Assembly: GCA_905214865.1 (NCBI GenBank)
Contig: CAJMNO010000001.1
Coordinates: 62,001 to 126,000, forward strand
DNA length: 64,000 nucleotides
Reading direction: 5' to 3'
Source: an uncultured bacterium
GTDB taxonomy: Bacteria; Actinomycetota; Coriobacteriia; Coriobacteriales; Atopobiaceae
Shown: positions 53,499 to 62,125 of the stretch, one piece after another
Layout of the letters: each line of letters starts with the position of its first letter
How positions within the stretch are numbered: position 1 is the stretch's first letter
Notes under the pieces: model-generated
Seen by the model: only the letters and a program-made list of their open reading frames with translations
Told to the model about the DNA's origin: nothing
The model's database searches: none
Translations under genes and position numbers: made by a program

Positions 53499-54425
53499 AT
53501 GCTCGTCTCCGTCGTGATCCCCTGCTACAACTCGCAGCGCTCCATTGGGGAGGTCGTCTCGCTCACCATTTCCGAGTTTGACAGGCTTGACGACTACGAG
53601 TGCGAGTTCGTGCTGGTCAACGATGGGTCTCCGGCAGACGACACCTATGGCGAGATCTGCCGCCTGGCGCAGGAGCACCCCAACGTGCACGGCATCAACC
53701 TCATGCGCAACTTTGGGCAGCACAACGCGATCATGTGCGGACTCAACTATGCCAAGGGCGACATGGTCCTGGGTATGGACGACGACCTCCAGAACCACCC
53801 GACCCAGATTCCCAAGCTCCTCGCAAAGATGGAGGAGGGCGACTACGACCTGGTCTACGGCGTGTTCGAGGAACAGAAGAACTCAAAGGTCAAGACGTTC
53901 ACCTCGTGGCTCAACAAGGTGACCGCTCGCAAGATGCTCGGCCGTTCCAAGGACGTTGTCACCAGCAGCTTCTGGCTCATTAACCGCAAGCTGCGCGACC
54001 AGGTGGTCAGGTTCAGGAACTACAACCCCATGATCGAGGCGCTCTTCTCGCGCATGACCGACAACGTTGGCTGCGTGGTGGTCGAGCACCATGCCCGCGA
54101 GTACGGCTCGAGCGGCTACACCCTCGGCAAGCTCGTCAAGCTGTGGCTTGCCTACTTCAACTACACCGTCCTGCCCCTGCGAGTCATCTCGGGGATTGGC
54201 GTCGTGACGGCCATCGTGGGCTTCGTCTTCGGCATCGTCACCGTGATTCGCAAGCTGATCGACCCTTCCATCCTCGCCGGATGGGCCTCGACCACCAGCA
54301 TCCTGCTGTTCTTCTTCGGACTCGTGCTCCTGGCGCTCGGAATCATCGGCGAGTACGTGGGGGACATCGTCCTGTCCGTCAACAGCACCCCGCAGTACAT
54401 CGTCAGGGACACGGTGAACCTCTGA
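53499..54425 (+). CDS. GtrB/ArnC-like polyprenyl-phosphate glycosyltransferase
   Basis: 308 residues from ATG 53499 (GAAGGG upstream). The N-terminal GT2 domain opens VSVVIPCYNSQ, has NDGSPADDT and the metal site MDDDLQNHP (93-101), and a later LINRKLRDQVVRFRNYNP. Two C-terminal membrane helices (about 230-250 and 270-292) are those of GtrB/ArnC/DPMS-type enzymes, which load a sugar on undecaprenyl phosphate. Its stop overlaps the next ATG (TGATG), which links it to two small transporters. Confidence 0.88.
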   Translation: MLVSVVIPCYNSQRSIGEVVSLTISEFDRLDDYECEFVLVNDGSPADDTYGEICRLAQEHPNVHGINLMRNFGQHNAIMCGLNYAKGDMVLGMDDDLQNHPTQIPKLLAKMEEGDYDLVYGVFEEQKNSKVKTFTSWLNKVTARKMLGRSKDVVTSSFWLINRKLRDQVVRFRNYNPMIEALFSRMTDNVGCVVVEHHAREYGSSGYTLGKLVKLWLAYFNYTVLPLRVISGIGVVTAIVGFVFGIVTVIRKLIDPSILAGWASTTSILLFFFGLVLLALGIIGEYVGDIVLSVNSTPQYIVRDTVNL

Positions 54426-54832
54426 TGGGCGAGAGGCGCAAGCGGCTCGGCGTGCTCCTGGCGCTCCACCTGCTGCTCATGCTGTACTCCACGAGCGGCA
54501 TCCTGAGCAAGACCGCCGCCAGGTACCCCTTCATGAGCCCGGGGTTCATCCTCTCCTACGGCGGCATGATCGCCGTATTGGGCGTGTACGCCATCGGTTG
54601 GCAGCAGGTCATCAAGCGCATCCCCCTCACCACCGCGTACGCAAACCGTGCGGTCACGGTCATCTGGGGCATCATCTGGGGCGCCGTCCTGTTCCACGAG
54701 GGCGTGTCTCCCCTCAAGGTGGTGGGTGCCCTCGTGGTCCTGGCAGGGGTCGTCCTCTTCGCCCTGGCGGATAGCGAGGACGCCTCTGCCACGGATGGGG
54801 AAGAGATGAGGGGCGGTGGGGCCGATGAGTGA
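54425..54832 (+). CDS. ArnE-like small multidrug-type membrane protein
   Basis: 135 residues, ATG overlapping the glycosyltransferase stop. Four membrane helices with the SMR/EamA pattern (SGILSKTAARYPFMSPGFILSYGG, then AYANRAVTVIWGIIWGAVLFHEGVSPLKVVGALVVLAGVVLF). Together with the next gene it resembles the ArnE/ArnF pair, which flips undecaprenyl-phosphate-sugar. A short acidic tail is extra. The heterodimer idea is inferred from the paired gene order. Confidence 0.75.
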   Translation: MGERRKRLGVLLALHLLLMLYSTSGILSKTAARYPFMSPGFILSYGGMIAVLGVYAIGWQQVIKRIPLTTAYANRAVTVIWGIIWGAVLFHEGVSPLKVVGALVVLAGVVLFALADSEDASATDGEEMRGGGADE

Positions 54833-55175
54833 GGTCACCACGTACGCCCTCTTCGCCCTCTTCGGCACCTTCGTGGCCTCCATCGGCCAGGTGATGCTCA
54901 AGAAGTCCGCGAACAGGTCCTACAGCTCTCCCCTGCGCGAGTACCTCAACCCCCTGGTCATAGGGGGCTACGTCCTCTTCGTGGGCTCCACGCTCCTCTC
55001 GACCTACGCCTATAAGGTCATCCCGCTCTCCATGGGGCCCATACTCGATGCGACCGGCTACATCTATGTGACGCTGTTTGGCGTGACGATCTTCCACGAG
55101 CACCTTGGGTGGAAGAAGGTCCTTGCGCTCGCGCTGATCATCCTGGGCATCGTCATCTACTCGCAGGGCGTGTAA
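54825..55175 (+). CDS. ArnF-like small multidrug-type membrane protein
   Basis: 116 residues from ATG 54825; GTG 54816 would add three. It overlaps the preceding gene by 8 bp. Four helices with FASIG-type and VMLKKSANRS motifs (here GTFVASIGQVMLKKSAN) and the SMR-like GYIYVTLFGVTIFHEHLGWKKVLALALIILGI. Probably the second half of a lipid-linked-sugar flippase with its neighbour. End of the operon that begins with the Wzx gene or the glycosyltransferase. Confidence 0.75.
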   Translation: MSEVTTYALFALFGTFVASIGQVMLKKSANRSYSSPLREYLNPLVIGGYVLFVGSTLLSTYAYKVIPLSMGPILDATGYIYVTLFGVTIFHEHLGWKKVLALALIILGIVIYSQGV

Positions 55176-55294
55176 GGGCGGCGGGTGTGCACCACAACCT
55201 ATGGAACTGATGCAACTACCTGTGCTTTGGTTGAAAGTTTCGGCAAGAGGGACGAAAATCGGAAGGCAGTGAACCCCGTCTTCCTGGAGGTCCC

Positions 55295-56437
55295 ATGCAT
55301 CGATTCCGCTCGAACAAGATCCTGGCGGTCGTTCCCATGGTGGCGCTTGCGCTGCTTGCGTCCCTCGCGTTCCTCTCGCCCGCGCGGGCAGAGGCGCAGG
55401 TGGTGGCCAAGACCAACATCTACCGGCTCTACAACCCCAACACCGGCGAGCACTTCTACACGGCATCGCTGGGCGAGGCCAAGAGCGTCACCACTGCCGG
55501 CTGGCGGTGGGAGGGGATCGGCTTCACCGACTCTACGTCCCCCGAGGACGGAAGCCCGGTCTATCGCGTATACAACCCAAATACTGGTGGCCGGCATCAC
55601 CTGACCAAGAGCGCTGCCGAGAAGAACTGGCTCGTCTCCCTTGGATGGAAGGACGAGGGCATTGCCTGGTACGAGGCGGGCGACGGCAACCTCTATCGCC
55701 TGTATAACCCCAACTCGGGCGAGCATCACTACACCCGCTCCGCCGGCGAGGCCAACTACCTCAAGTCGATCGGCTGGAGGCTCGAGAGCACCAACGCCTG
55801 GAAGGTCGGCGCGGAGGGCGACTATGTTCCTGTGCCCGGTGCGCCGTTTCGGCTTGAGTCGTCCTCGTGGGGATATCCTGCGACGTACGAGGTTCAGACA
55901 AATGGTTCGATCAAGGAAGTCGAGCGCAAGCTCTCCGATGCCGAGAAGAGTTCCGTTGCAATCGCCGAGAAGTACGGGAGTGACACCGACTACTTCCTTA
56001 TCAACGACGTGTGGGGCCTTAAGCTGACCGTGCTCAAGCGCCAGAATGGTAGCTGGAGCGTCTACAAGAACATTCGCATCAACTGGAATGGCGGAAAGAA
56101 GACCAACACGGGTGTGAAGAAGATCGTTGCAAAGGCGCCGCTTGATAACAATGGTGCGCTTTGGAAGGACGGCGCGGACGTCAATCCATGGTTCACCGCA
56201 ACGGATTTGTACTACGAGCAGTCGCCCACCTACGTGTTTGGTGGTATCTCGCATGGACGCTACGAGGCGGGGAAGGGTTATTGGAACGCTCAGGGCTTCC
56301 ACGAGGGGTATAGTGACTGGGCCAACAAGCCCACGTCTAGCAGACATGGTGGGACGGGATGCACCTGTCTCGATAACGATGACGCAAAGTGGATTTATGA
56401 CAACGTTCCCGTTGGAACCACGGTATACGCATTCTAG
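55295..56437 (+). CDS. Secreted DUF5648 protein with L,D-transpeptidase-like C-terminus
   Basis: 380 residues. A signal peptide (1-34, cut near ARAEA) leads to three DUF5648 repeats (about 40-175), each with a YRLYNPNTGEHFYT-type block and GWRWEGI-type end. The C-terminal domain (about 200-380) looks like an L,D-transpeptidase (YkuD): it ends HGGTGCTCLDNDDAKWIYDNVPVGTTVYAF, with H351 and C356. The usual Arg two residues after the Cys is replaced by C358, so activity is doubtful. A longer paralogue lies at 59868. Probably cell wall associated. Confidence 0.8.
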   Translation: MHRFRSNKILAVVPMVALALLASLAFLSPARAEAQVVAKTNIYRLYNPNTGEHFYTASLGEAKSVTTAGWRWEGIGFTDSTSPEDGSPVYRVYNPNTGGRHHLTKSAAEKNWLVSLGWKDEGIAWYEAGDGNLYRLYNPNSGEHHYTRSAGEANYLKSIGWRLESTNAWKVGAEGDYVPVPGAPFRLESSSWGYPATYEVQTNGSIKEVERKLSDAEKSSVAIAEKYGSDTDYFLINDVWGLKLTVLKRQNGSWSVYKNIRINWNGGKKTNTGVKKIVAKAPLDNNGALWKDGADVNPWFTATDLYYEQSPTYVFGGISHGRYEAGKGYWNAQGFHEGYSDWANKPTSSRHGGTGCTCLDNDDAKWIYDNVPVGTTVYAF

Positions 56438-56473
56438 AAATGGTAGGCGGCCCGAGGTGGCCGCCTACCATTT
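56438..56473. terminator. Strong bidirectional terminator
   Basis: AAATGGTAGGCGGCC (56438-56452) and GGCCGCCTACCATTT (56459-56473) form a perfect 15-bp stem with A and T ends suited to both directions. It overlaps the last codons of the - strand gene. Confidence 0.9.
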
Positions 56474-57523
56474 GATATCGATGCCGAGACGTGCGGTCAC
56501 AAGGTTGTAGGCGGCAAGGAACGGCGTCATGAGGTGGGCGAGCCAGAAGTCGTGGGCGATGGCGAGCCTGCGGATGCCGCTCGACCCCGTGCCCCTTGCG
56601 TAGGCATGCGAGAGGTACGGCGAGTGACGCCAGGTGGGGAAGTTGCGGTCGAGGTAGTCGGTCGTCTCTCCCACCACCTTGCCGATGGCTACCCCGGGCG
56701 TGGCGGCGAGCCTGGTGCTCATGGCGACCCCCACGTGGAGGAAGGCGGTCGCGTCGAGCATCCGCATCTTGTCCTGGTCGGCCTCGTCCCCAAGGTAGTC
56801 GCTCCTGATCTCGAGCAGGCACGCCTTGACCTCGTCCAGCTGCGAGAGGGTCATGGTGTTGATCATGGAGTCGGCGTGCACCATGTAGTGGACGGGGCTT
56901 GTGCCGGTGAACGTGACCCTGCCCTGAGACTCGAGGTAGGCCAGAAGGTTGAACATCACGTCCTCGAGCGTCGACGGGGGCTTTGAGAGCCGGTGCATGT
57001 CCCTGAGGATGCTCGCGCGATAGAGCTTGTTCCATGCGGCCGAGTTGACCCCCAGGAGCATGCCCGGGTCGTCCTCCAGCAGGATGTCCTGCCGCGGCTG
57101 GCCCATCTCGTCCGAGATGACCCGCCCGGATGCGAGGTCGGTGCGCTTGAACCCGCACACCGCGATGTCGGCGTCATTGCGTCGCGCCGCCTCGTAGAGA
57201 TCCCGCACAAAGGTGGGGTCCACCCAGTCGTCGCTGTCCAGGAAGCCCACGTACTCCCCCCGGGCGACGTCTATTCCCGACCAGCGCGCGTTCCAGAGCC
57301 CGCCGTTCTCGCGCGAGACGCAGCGGACCAGGTTGGGGTAGCGATCCGCGTACTCGCGCATGATGCGCTCGCAGCCGTCCGGGGAGCCGTCGTTGACGCA
57401 GATGACCTCGTAGTCGTCCATGGTCTGGGCAACCAGGGAGTCGAGGCACTTGGGGAGATAGGCCTCCGACTTGTAGCAGGGGACCACCACCGAGACCCTC
57501 TTGCCCTCCGCCTCCTGTGCCAT
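56465..57523 (-). CDS. GT2 family glycosyltransferase
   Basis: 352 residues from the ATG at 57523. The GT-A core has VSVVVPCYKSEAYLPKCLDSLVAQT, ICVNDGSPDGC, ARGEYVGFLDSDDWV (metal-binding DSDD 96-99) and a later AWNKLYRASIL. The C-terminal half (about 220-352) is helical. Such enzymes add sugars to capsular or wall polysaccharide. It diverges from another GT2 gene across a 107-bp gap with a TATACT hexamer for the + direction. Confidence 0.85.
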   Translation of the reverse strand: MAQEAEGKRVSVVVPCYKSEAYLPKCLDSLVAQTMDDYEVICVNDGSPDGCERIMREYADRYPNLVRCVSRENGGLWNARWSGIDVARGEYVGFLDSDDWVDPTFVRDLYEAARRNDADIAVCGFKRTDLASGRVISDEMGQPRQDILLEDDPGMLLGVNSAAWNKLYRASILRDMHRLSKPPSTLEDVMFNLLAYLESQGRVTFTGTSPVHYMVHADSMINTMTLSQLDEVKACLLEIRSDYLGDEADQDKMRMLDATAFLHVGVAMSTRLAATPGVAIGKVVGETTDYLDRNFPTWRHSPYLSHAYARGTGSSGIRRLAIAHDFWLAHLMTPFLAAYNLVTARLGIDIKW

Positions 57524-57558
57524 GCGCCTCTCCTTTCGGGGGGATACGTTGCTTTACC

Positions 57559-57564
57559 TATACT
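57559..57564 (+). promoter_or_regulatory. -10 element (TATACT) in divergent gap
   Basis: TATACT in the gap between the two divergent glycosyltransferase genes, 67 bp before the + strand start. Confidence 0.4.
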
Positions 57565-57630
57565 AGGGTCGAATCGACGCGGATTGCCTGGGGAAGCCGT
57601 TCTCCACGCACCGGATGGGAGGACGAGTCT

Positions 57631-58539
57631 GTGGATCCGAGCATGCCCAGGGTTGCGGTGGTCCTGTCCGCCTACAACGGGGAGGAGTTCCTCCCTTCCC
57701 AGATCGATAGCGTGCTTGCCCAGGACTATCCCAACGTGGACGTGTTCGCGAGGGACGACGGCTCGCCCCACGAGGCGTGCCGCCAGGTACTGAGGTCCTA
57801 CGAGCAGAGGGGGCTGGTCTCGCTCGACTGCGGCGGGAACATGGGCCCCACCGGCTCGTTCATCGAGTTGGTCACGAGCGTGCCGGACGAGTACGACTAC
57901 GTGGCGCTCTGCGACCAGGACGACGTTTGGCACCCCGACAAGGTTTCGCGTGCGGTGGGGGTGCTGAGCGGCTGCGACGACTCCGTGCCCCAGCTGTATT
58001 GCGCGGAGTACGAGTTCTGCGACGCCCAGATGAACCCGACGGGCCGTTCGCACCTCAACAGGATTGGCGTGGACTTTTCCAAGATGCTCTACGAGAACGT
58101 GGTGTCGGGCAACACCGTGGTCATTAACCGGCGTCTGGTACAACTCGTGCGAGAGGCTGGAATCCGAGGCGTCTACACCCACGACTGGTGGCTTGCGCTC
58201 GTCGCGTCTGCCCTGGGGGAGCTCCACTACGACGACTTCGTGTGCCTCGACTACCGCCGCACGGGCAGCAACGCATCGGCAACGGGCTCTGGCGCCGCGA
58301 AGGTGCTGCAGAACAGGGTGAGGCGCTATCTGACGGGTGACGAGCTGTCAAAGGTGACCGCCCAGCTGCGGCGCCTGTACGAGCTGTGGGGCGACCAGAT
58401 GCCGGGGGAGAGGAGAGAACTCCTGCGCCTTGCCATCGACGGCGGCCGCTGGCGCAAGGCGACGCTCCCGATGCGCCTGCGCCAGACGACGGGGGGAGAG
58501 GTCGCGGTCAGGTTGCTGTTCCTGTTGGGACGGCTGTAG
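57631..58539 (+). CDS. GT2 family glycosyltransferase (rhamnosyltransferase-like)
   Basis: 302 residues from a GTG at 57631 with GGGAGGA 8 bp upstream; ATG 57643 is the alternative. VAVVLSAYNGEEFLPSQIDSVLAQ, FARDDGSPHE and YDYVALCDQDDVWHPDK (DQDD 95-98) are typical of the rhamnosyltransferase-like GT2 group used in wall polysaccharide. A THDWWLALVASALGELHYDD block supports that subgroup. Acceptor and donor are not known. It faces the DUF2304/GT2 pair on the opposite strand. Confidence 0.85.
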   Translation: MDPSMPRVAVVLSAYNGEEFLPSQIDSVLAQDYPNVDVFARDDGSPHEACRQVLRSYEQRGLVSLDCGGNMGPTGSFIELVTSVPDEYDYVALCDQDDVWHPDKVSRAVGVLSGCDDSVPQLYCAEYEFCDAQMNPTGRSHLNRIGVDFSKMLYENVVSGNTVVINRRLVQLVREAGIRGVYTHDWWLALVASALGELHYDDFVCLDYRRTGSNASATGSGAAKVLQNRVRRYLTGDELSKVTAQLRRLYELWGDQMPGERRELLRLAIDGGRWRKATLPMRLRQTTGGEVAVRLLFLLGRL

Positions 58540-58548
58540 CGCCGTTCC

Positions 58549-58908
58549 CTAGCGGCTGGACTTGTCGGGGTCCTCGTGGTCCTGCAGGTCCCTGAGGGCA
58601 ATCTCCTGCGTGAGCTCCTCCACCTTGTGGCGGAGCATCGAGATCTCAGACGAGTTGGAGAACTCCTTTGCGAGGACCAGGGCGATGACGACCAGGAACA
58701 CGAAGTTGCTGGCGGAGTAGAACCCCAGCCTTGCGGCGAGCGTGATGATGAGCCCGGGGAACAGCGCCATGATCACCAGGACGACGGCGAGGATCAACCA
58801 GAAGATGGCGTCCTGCATCAGGATCTTGTTGCGCTTCACGCGCTTGGCGATGGTCCACAGGGTCAGGAGCGCGCCCAGGGTGAGGAGGATACGAAGGTAG
58901 AGGCTCAT
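58549..58908 (-). CDS. DUF2304 membrane protein
   Basis: 119 residues from the ATG at 58908, AGGAGA upstream. Three membrane helices (about 4-20, 32-54, 62-82) and a charged coiled coil at the end (ISMLRHKVEELTQEIAL) match DUF2304. These proteins are commonly encoded beside DPMS-like GT2 enzymes, as here, where the gene begins 7 bp after the GT2 stop. Likely a partner in polyprenyl-linked sugar transfer; biochemical role unknown. Confidence 0.8.
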   Translation of the reverse strand: MSLYLRILLTLGALLTLWTIAKRVKRNKILMQDAIFWLILAVVLVIMALFPGLIITLAARLGFYSASNFVFLVVIALVLAKEFSNSSEISMLRHKVEELTQEIALRDLQDHEDPDKSSR

Positions 58909-58915
58909 CTGTCTC

Positions 58916-59599
58916 CTAACGAAGCCACTGGAAGAGAAGGATCGAGGTGCAGGTGCGTGCCATGTACTTGATGGCATTGCCCAGCTTGAGGTAGCTCTCG
59001 CCGCCCTGGCGCTCGCGCATGGTGCAGGGGACCTCGACCACCTTGCCACCCTTCCTCGCCACGAGGGCGACTGTGTCGGGTTCGGGGGCCACGTCGAACC
59101 CCTTGGCAAAGAGCTTGATCATCCGGCGGTTGTACATCCTCATCCCCGAGGTGGGGTCGGTGATCGTGGTTCCGGTCGTCTGCCGGATGAGTCCCGAGAT
59201 GAGCCTGGACCCAACGCCGCGCGCACCCTCCGGCTTTACCGTTCCGTCGAGGTAGCGGGACGCGATGACGATGTCGGCCTTCTCCTTCTCCATCGCATGC
59301 GCCATCGGAGCGATGTAGCGGGGAAGGTGCTGCCCATCCGCGTCAATCTGCACGGCGGCGTCGTAGCCGTTGCGGTAGGCGTACTTCATGCCCGTCCTGA
59401 TGCCCGAGGTCAGGCCCGTGTTGACGGGTAGGCTCACCCCGTGGAGGCAACCCGATCTCATGACCTGTGCCGTTCCATCGGAGGAGCCGTCATCTACCAC
59501 CAGGTAGTCGATGCCCGGACACTCGCTCGTCACCATATTGACGGTGTCGAGGAGGCTCTCCTGCTCGTTGTAGGCGGGAATGATGGCGAGAACTCTCAT
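58916..59599 (-). CDS. GT2 glycosyltransferase, DPMS-like
   Basis: 227 residues. VLAIIPAYNEQESLLDTV, DYLVVDDGSSDGT, AAVQIDADGQHLPRYI (metal-binding DADG 86-89) and TDPTSGMRMYNRRMI are those of dolichol-phosphate-mannose-synthase-like enzymes. No membrane helix of its own is seen; the DUF2304 partner may provide anchoring. It probably forms a polyprenyl-phosphate sugar. First gene of a two-gene unit. Confidence 0.87.
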   Translation of the reverse strand: MRVLAIIPAYNEQESLLDTVNMVTSECPGIDYLVVDDGSSDGTAQVMRSGCLHGVSLPVNTGLTSGIRTGMKYAYRNGYDAAVQIDADGQHLPRYIAPMAHAMEKEKADIVIASRYLDGTVKPEGARGVGSRLISGLIRQTTGTTITDPTSGMRMYNRRMIKLFAKGFDVAPEPDTVALVARKGGKVVEVPCTMRERQGGESYLKLGNAIKYMARTCTSILLFQWLR

Positions 59600-59867
59600 T
59601 GAGGCGAATCCCTTCGTGACCCTGTGGCATCCAGTCTATCAGGGGCAACCCGGGGGTTACCGTCTTGGGCCGCAACTAGGATGCGACATGCGTGTGAAAA
59701 CAGGGTGAAAGAGGCATGAAGGTTGCCTGAGCGGTCCCTTGGACCACCTTAGTCAATCTTGGGCTACATGAAATGGGGGTAAAGTGGTTACCTTAGTGAG
59801 AGGGCAGGTTGCTTCTGCAAGTCACCTGCAAGCTACGACCCGGTAATTCTGTTCAACGGAGGGTCAC
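59600..59867. other. Intergenic region upstream of large LDT protein
   Basis: A gap of 268 bp between divergent genes. No clear gene or ncRNA is seen. It contains direct-repeat-like GGTTACC segments and must hold the promoters for both directions, but no consensus pair stands out. Confidence 0.4.
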
Positions 59868-62024
59868 ATGTTCAAGCAAGAAGACGCACGCACGTCAATC
59901 GCGGCGCGATTCGCGGGGCTTGGGTTTGCCGCGGCAATCGGATTCGTCACCGCAACGACTGCAGCCCCCACGATGGCGAGGGGTCTGGAGGTCGACGGAA
60001 CGCAGAGCCTCGACAACCAGACGACCGTTCAGCAAGAGGCCGTGGACCAGGTCTCCTCCGAGCCCAAGGCCACCGTCACGCAGGCTGAGGCAATCGACGC
60101 GGAGTCGAGCCAGGGGGCGACCGTCTCCCAGGCGGAAGCCCAGGATGGCGCAGAGGAGACCAACGGTTCTTCCGGAGTCGTGACGCCCTCGACTGACGCA
60201 AAAACCTCCGTCGATGCGGGCGAGGCGTCCGAGCAGACCGGGACGGTGACGGATGGTGGGGCAAGCTCGGCCCCCACGGAGGGGGCTGCTGACAGCGGAG
60301 CCTCGGCCGCCACGGACGGTGCGACCACGGCCCAGTCCGGGCAGGAGGCGACACCCGGTCGGTCGCAGGCAACCGATGGTGCAGCCGAGGTGCCTGCCGC
60401 CGCGGACGACCCTGCTCTGGCAGCGGAGCGCACTTCCGCAGATGCCAACGCTGTCGTCACTACCACTCTCACCAGCAACATGTATCGCCTCTACAACCCC
60501 AACAGTGGGGAGCACTTCTATACGGCGAGTCTGGGTGAGGCCAAGTTCCTCTTTAATGCCGGCTGGCGCTGGGAGGGCATCGCCTGGGTCGCACCCAACA
60601 CCTCAACCGCGCCGGTCTATCGTCTTTACAACCCCAATGCGGGAGATCACCACTACACAACCAGCGCGGGGGAGAGGGACCACCTCGTCTCGCTTGGTTG
60701 GCGTTACGAGGGTGTGGGTTGGTACTCCGACACCGTCACCGGCGTGAAGATTCTTCGCGAGTACAACCCCAACGCCAAGGCAGGTGCGCACAACTTCACC
60801 TCTAACGAGGCCGAGAACAAGAACCTCGTGAACCTTGGCTGGAGGCCCGAGGGCATCGCCTGGTACGGTGCCAAGGCCGACCCCAGCAAGATCGACGGGT
60901 TCTGGACCGTGACCAACGCCTATGGCTCCCTCCAGCGCTACTGGGTGGGCTCGGACGCAAAGCTGGCGGTCTCGCGCCTCGTCACGCCGAGCGAAGGTGC
61001 GGGCTACTACGCCTATGCCACGGGTACGGGTGCAATCCTGCGTGGTCGCACCTCCGCTGGAAACGGCTACTTCTACCTTGCCGACATCGACGGTAGGCTT
61101 GCAAGCGAGCGCGCAAACGGAGACGGGTGGTTGGTTACCGACAAGTACGGCGCTGGCAATCAGCGCTACTGGCTGGTGAACCAGAGTGGGTATGCGTTGG
61201 CAAAGACCGGCCACTTCACCAACGATGGCAAGAACTACTGGGGCCTCACCGACCAGGGCTACGTCCTCAGGGGCGTCTCCCACGTTGCCAACGGCGTCGT
61301 GCTCGCGGACAACTCCGGGTCGCTCGCCTGGAATCTCGGTTGGCTCGTGACCAGCGCCTATGCCGGATCCCTCCAGCGCTACTACATCGCCGCCCTCTCC
61401 AACGGCATGCACGGCGCGCTCACAGGGTTCTTCTCCGCACCTGGAGCAGACGGCACGGGCTCTTACGACTACTACGGCTACAAGAGGGACGGCTACGTAG
61501 CCCGAAACGTGCTCATCGGGCGCGGGAATCAACTGTGGGGAACCAACAACGAAGGTTGTCTCTACCGCAACAAGAACATCACTGCAGCATATGACAGGGC
61601 TTATAACGCGGCCCGCACCCGCGGTGGAAACGATAGGTACTATCTCTCGGTTGCGGTCGACGATTTCCTGACGTTTGTGTTTGACCGCCCCCATGGCACG
61701 GATGACCCGTGGGAGACGTCTCGCGTATGGCTATGTGGTACTGGGCGCGGTGACAGGACCTTCAAGGGGTACTTCCGCTTTACCCATCGGATTTACCAGG
61801 ACGTGACCCCGCCGTCAGTCCACTACTACCTGTGCTGCTACGCCGGCGACGGAAAAAGCTGGCAAAGCTTCCACTCCATCCTGTACAAGATCGGAACCAA
61901 CAATACCGTCATCGACTCGGACGGTCGCGGCACGCACGTCTCTAGCGGATGCATCAGGTTGGGGCTGGACGAGGTCAAGTTCATCTACGATAACTGCTTT
62001 GGGAGCGAGGTGTATCTGTTCTAG
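59868..62024 (+). CDS. Large secreted DUF5648 protein with L,D-transpeptidase domain
   Basis: 718 residues. A signal-like N-terminus (to about 38) is followed by a Thr/Ser/Ala/Glu-rich region (40-200), three DUF5648 repeats (about 203-345), and a set of GW-like repeats (GYxLxxxG, YW.L.DxGY; 350-570) that resemble choline- or wall-binding repeats. The C-terminal domain (about 580-718) is a YkuD L,D-transpeptidase: it ends THVSSGCIRLGLDEVKFIYDN, with H690, C695 and R697. It would crosslink or remodel peptidoglycan outside the cell. Shorter paralogue at 55295. Confidence 0.85.
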   Translation: MFKQEDARTSIAARFAGLGFAAAIGFVTATTAAPTMARGLEVDGTQSLDNQTTVQQEAVDQVSSEPKATVTQAEAIDAESSQGATVSQAEAQDGAEETNGSSGVVTPSTDAKTSVDAGEASEQTGTVTDGGASSAPTEGAADSGASAATDGATTAQSGQEATPGRSQATDGAAEVPAAADDPALAAERTSADANAVVTTTLTSNMYRLYNPNSGEHFYTASLGEAKFLFNAGWRWEGIAWVAPNTSTAPVYRLYNPNAGDHHYTTSAGERDHLVSLGWRYEGVGWYSDTVTGVKILREYNPNAKAGAHNFTSNEAENKNLVNLGWRPEGIAWYGAKADPSKIDGFWTVTNAYGSLQRYWVGSDAKLAVSRLVTPSEGAGYYAYATGTGAILRGRTSAGNGYFYLADIDGRLASERANGDGWLVTDKYGAGNQRYWLVNQSGYALAKTGHFTNDGKNYWGLTDQGYVLRGVSHVANGVVLADNSGSLAWNLGWLVTSAYAGSLQRYYIAALSNGMHGALTGFFSAPGADGTGSYDYYGYKRDGYVARNVLIGRGNQLWGTNNEGCLYRNKNITAAYDRAYNAARTRGGNDRYYLSVAVDDFLTFVFDRPHGTDDPWETSRVWLCGTGRGDRTFKGYFRFTHRIYQDVTPPSVHYYLCCYAGDGKSWQSFHSILYKIGTNNTVIDSDGRGTHVSSGCIRLGLDEVKFIYDNCFGSEVYLF

Positions 62025-62054
62025 GACACATTCCTTGGGCTTCTGAGCGAAGTT

Positions 62055-62085
62055 GGGGGGTTCGCACCTCGCCGCGAATCCCCCC
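62055..62085 (+). terminator. Terminator after the large LDT gene
   Basis: GGGGG plus TTCGC (within 62055-62065) pairs with GCGAA plus CCCCC (62074-62085). TGCTTCTT follows. Confidence 0.6.
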
Positions 62086-62125
62086 TGCTTCTTAAACGGT
62101 TAGCGCGAGACAGGGAGAACAGACG

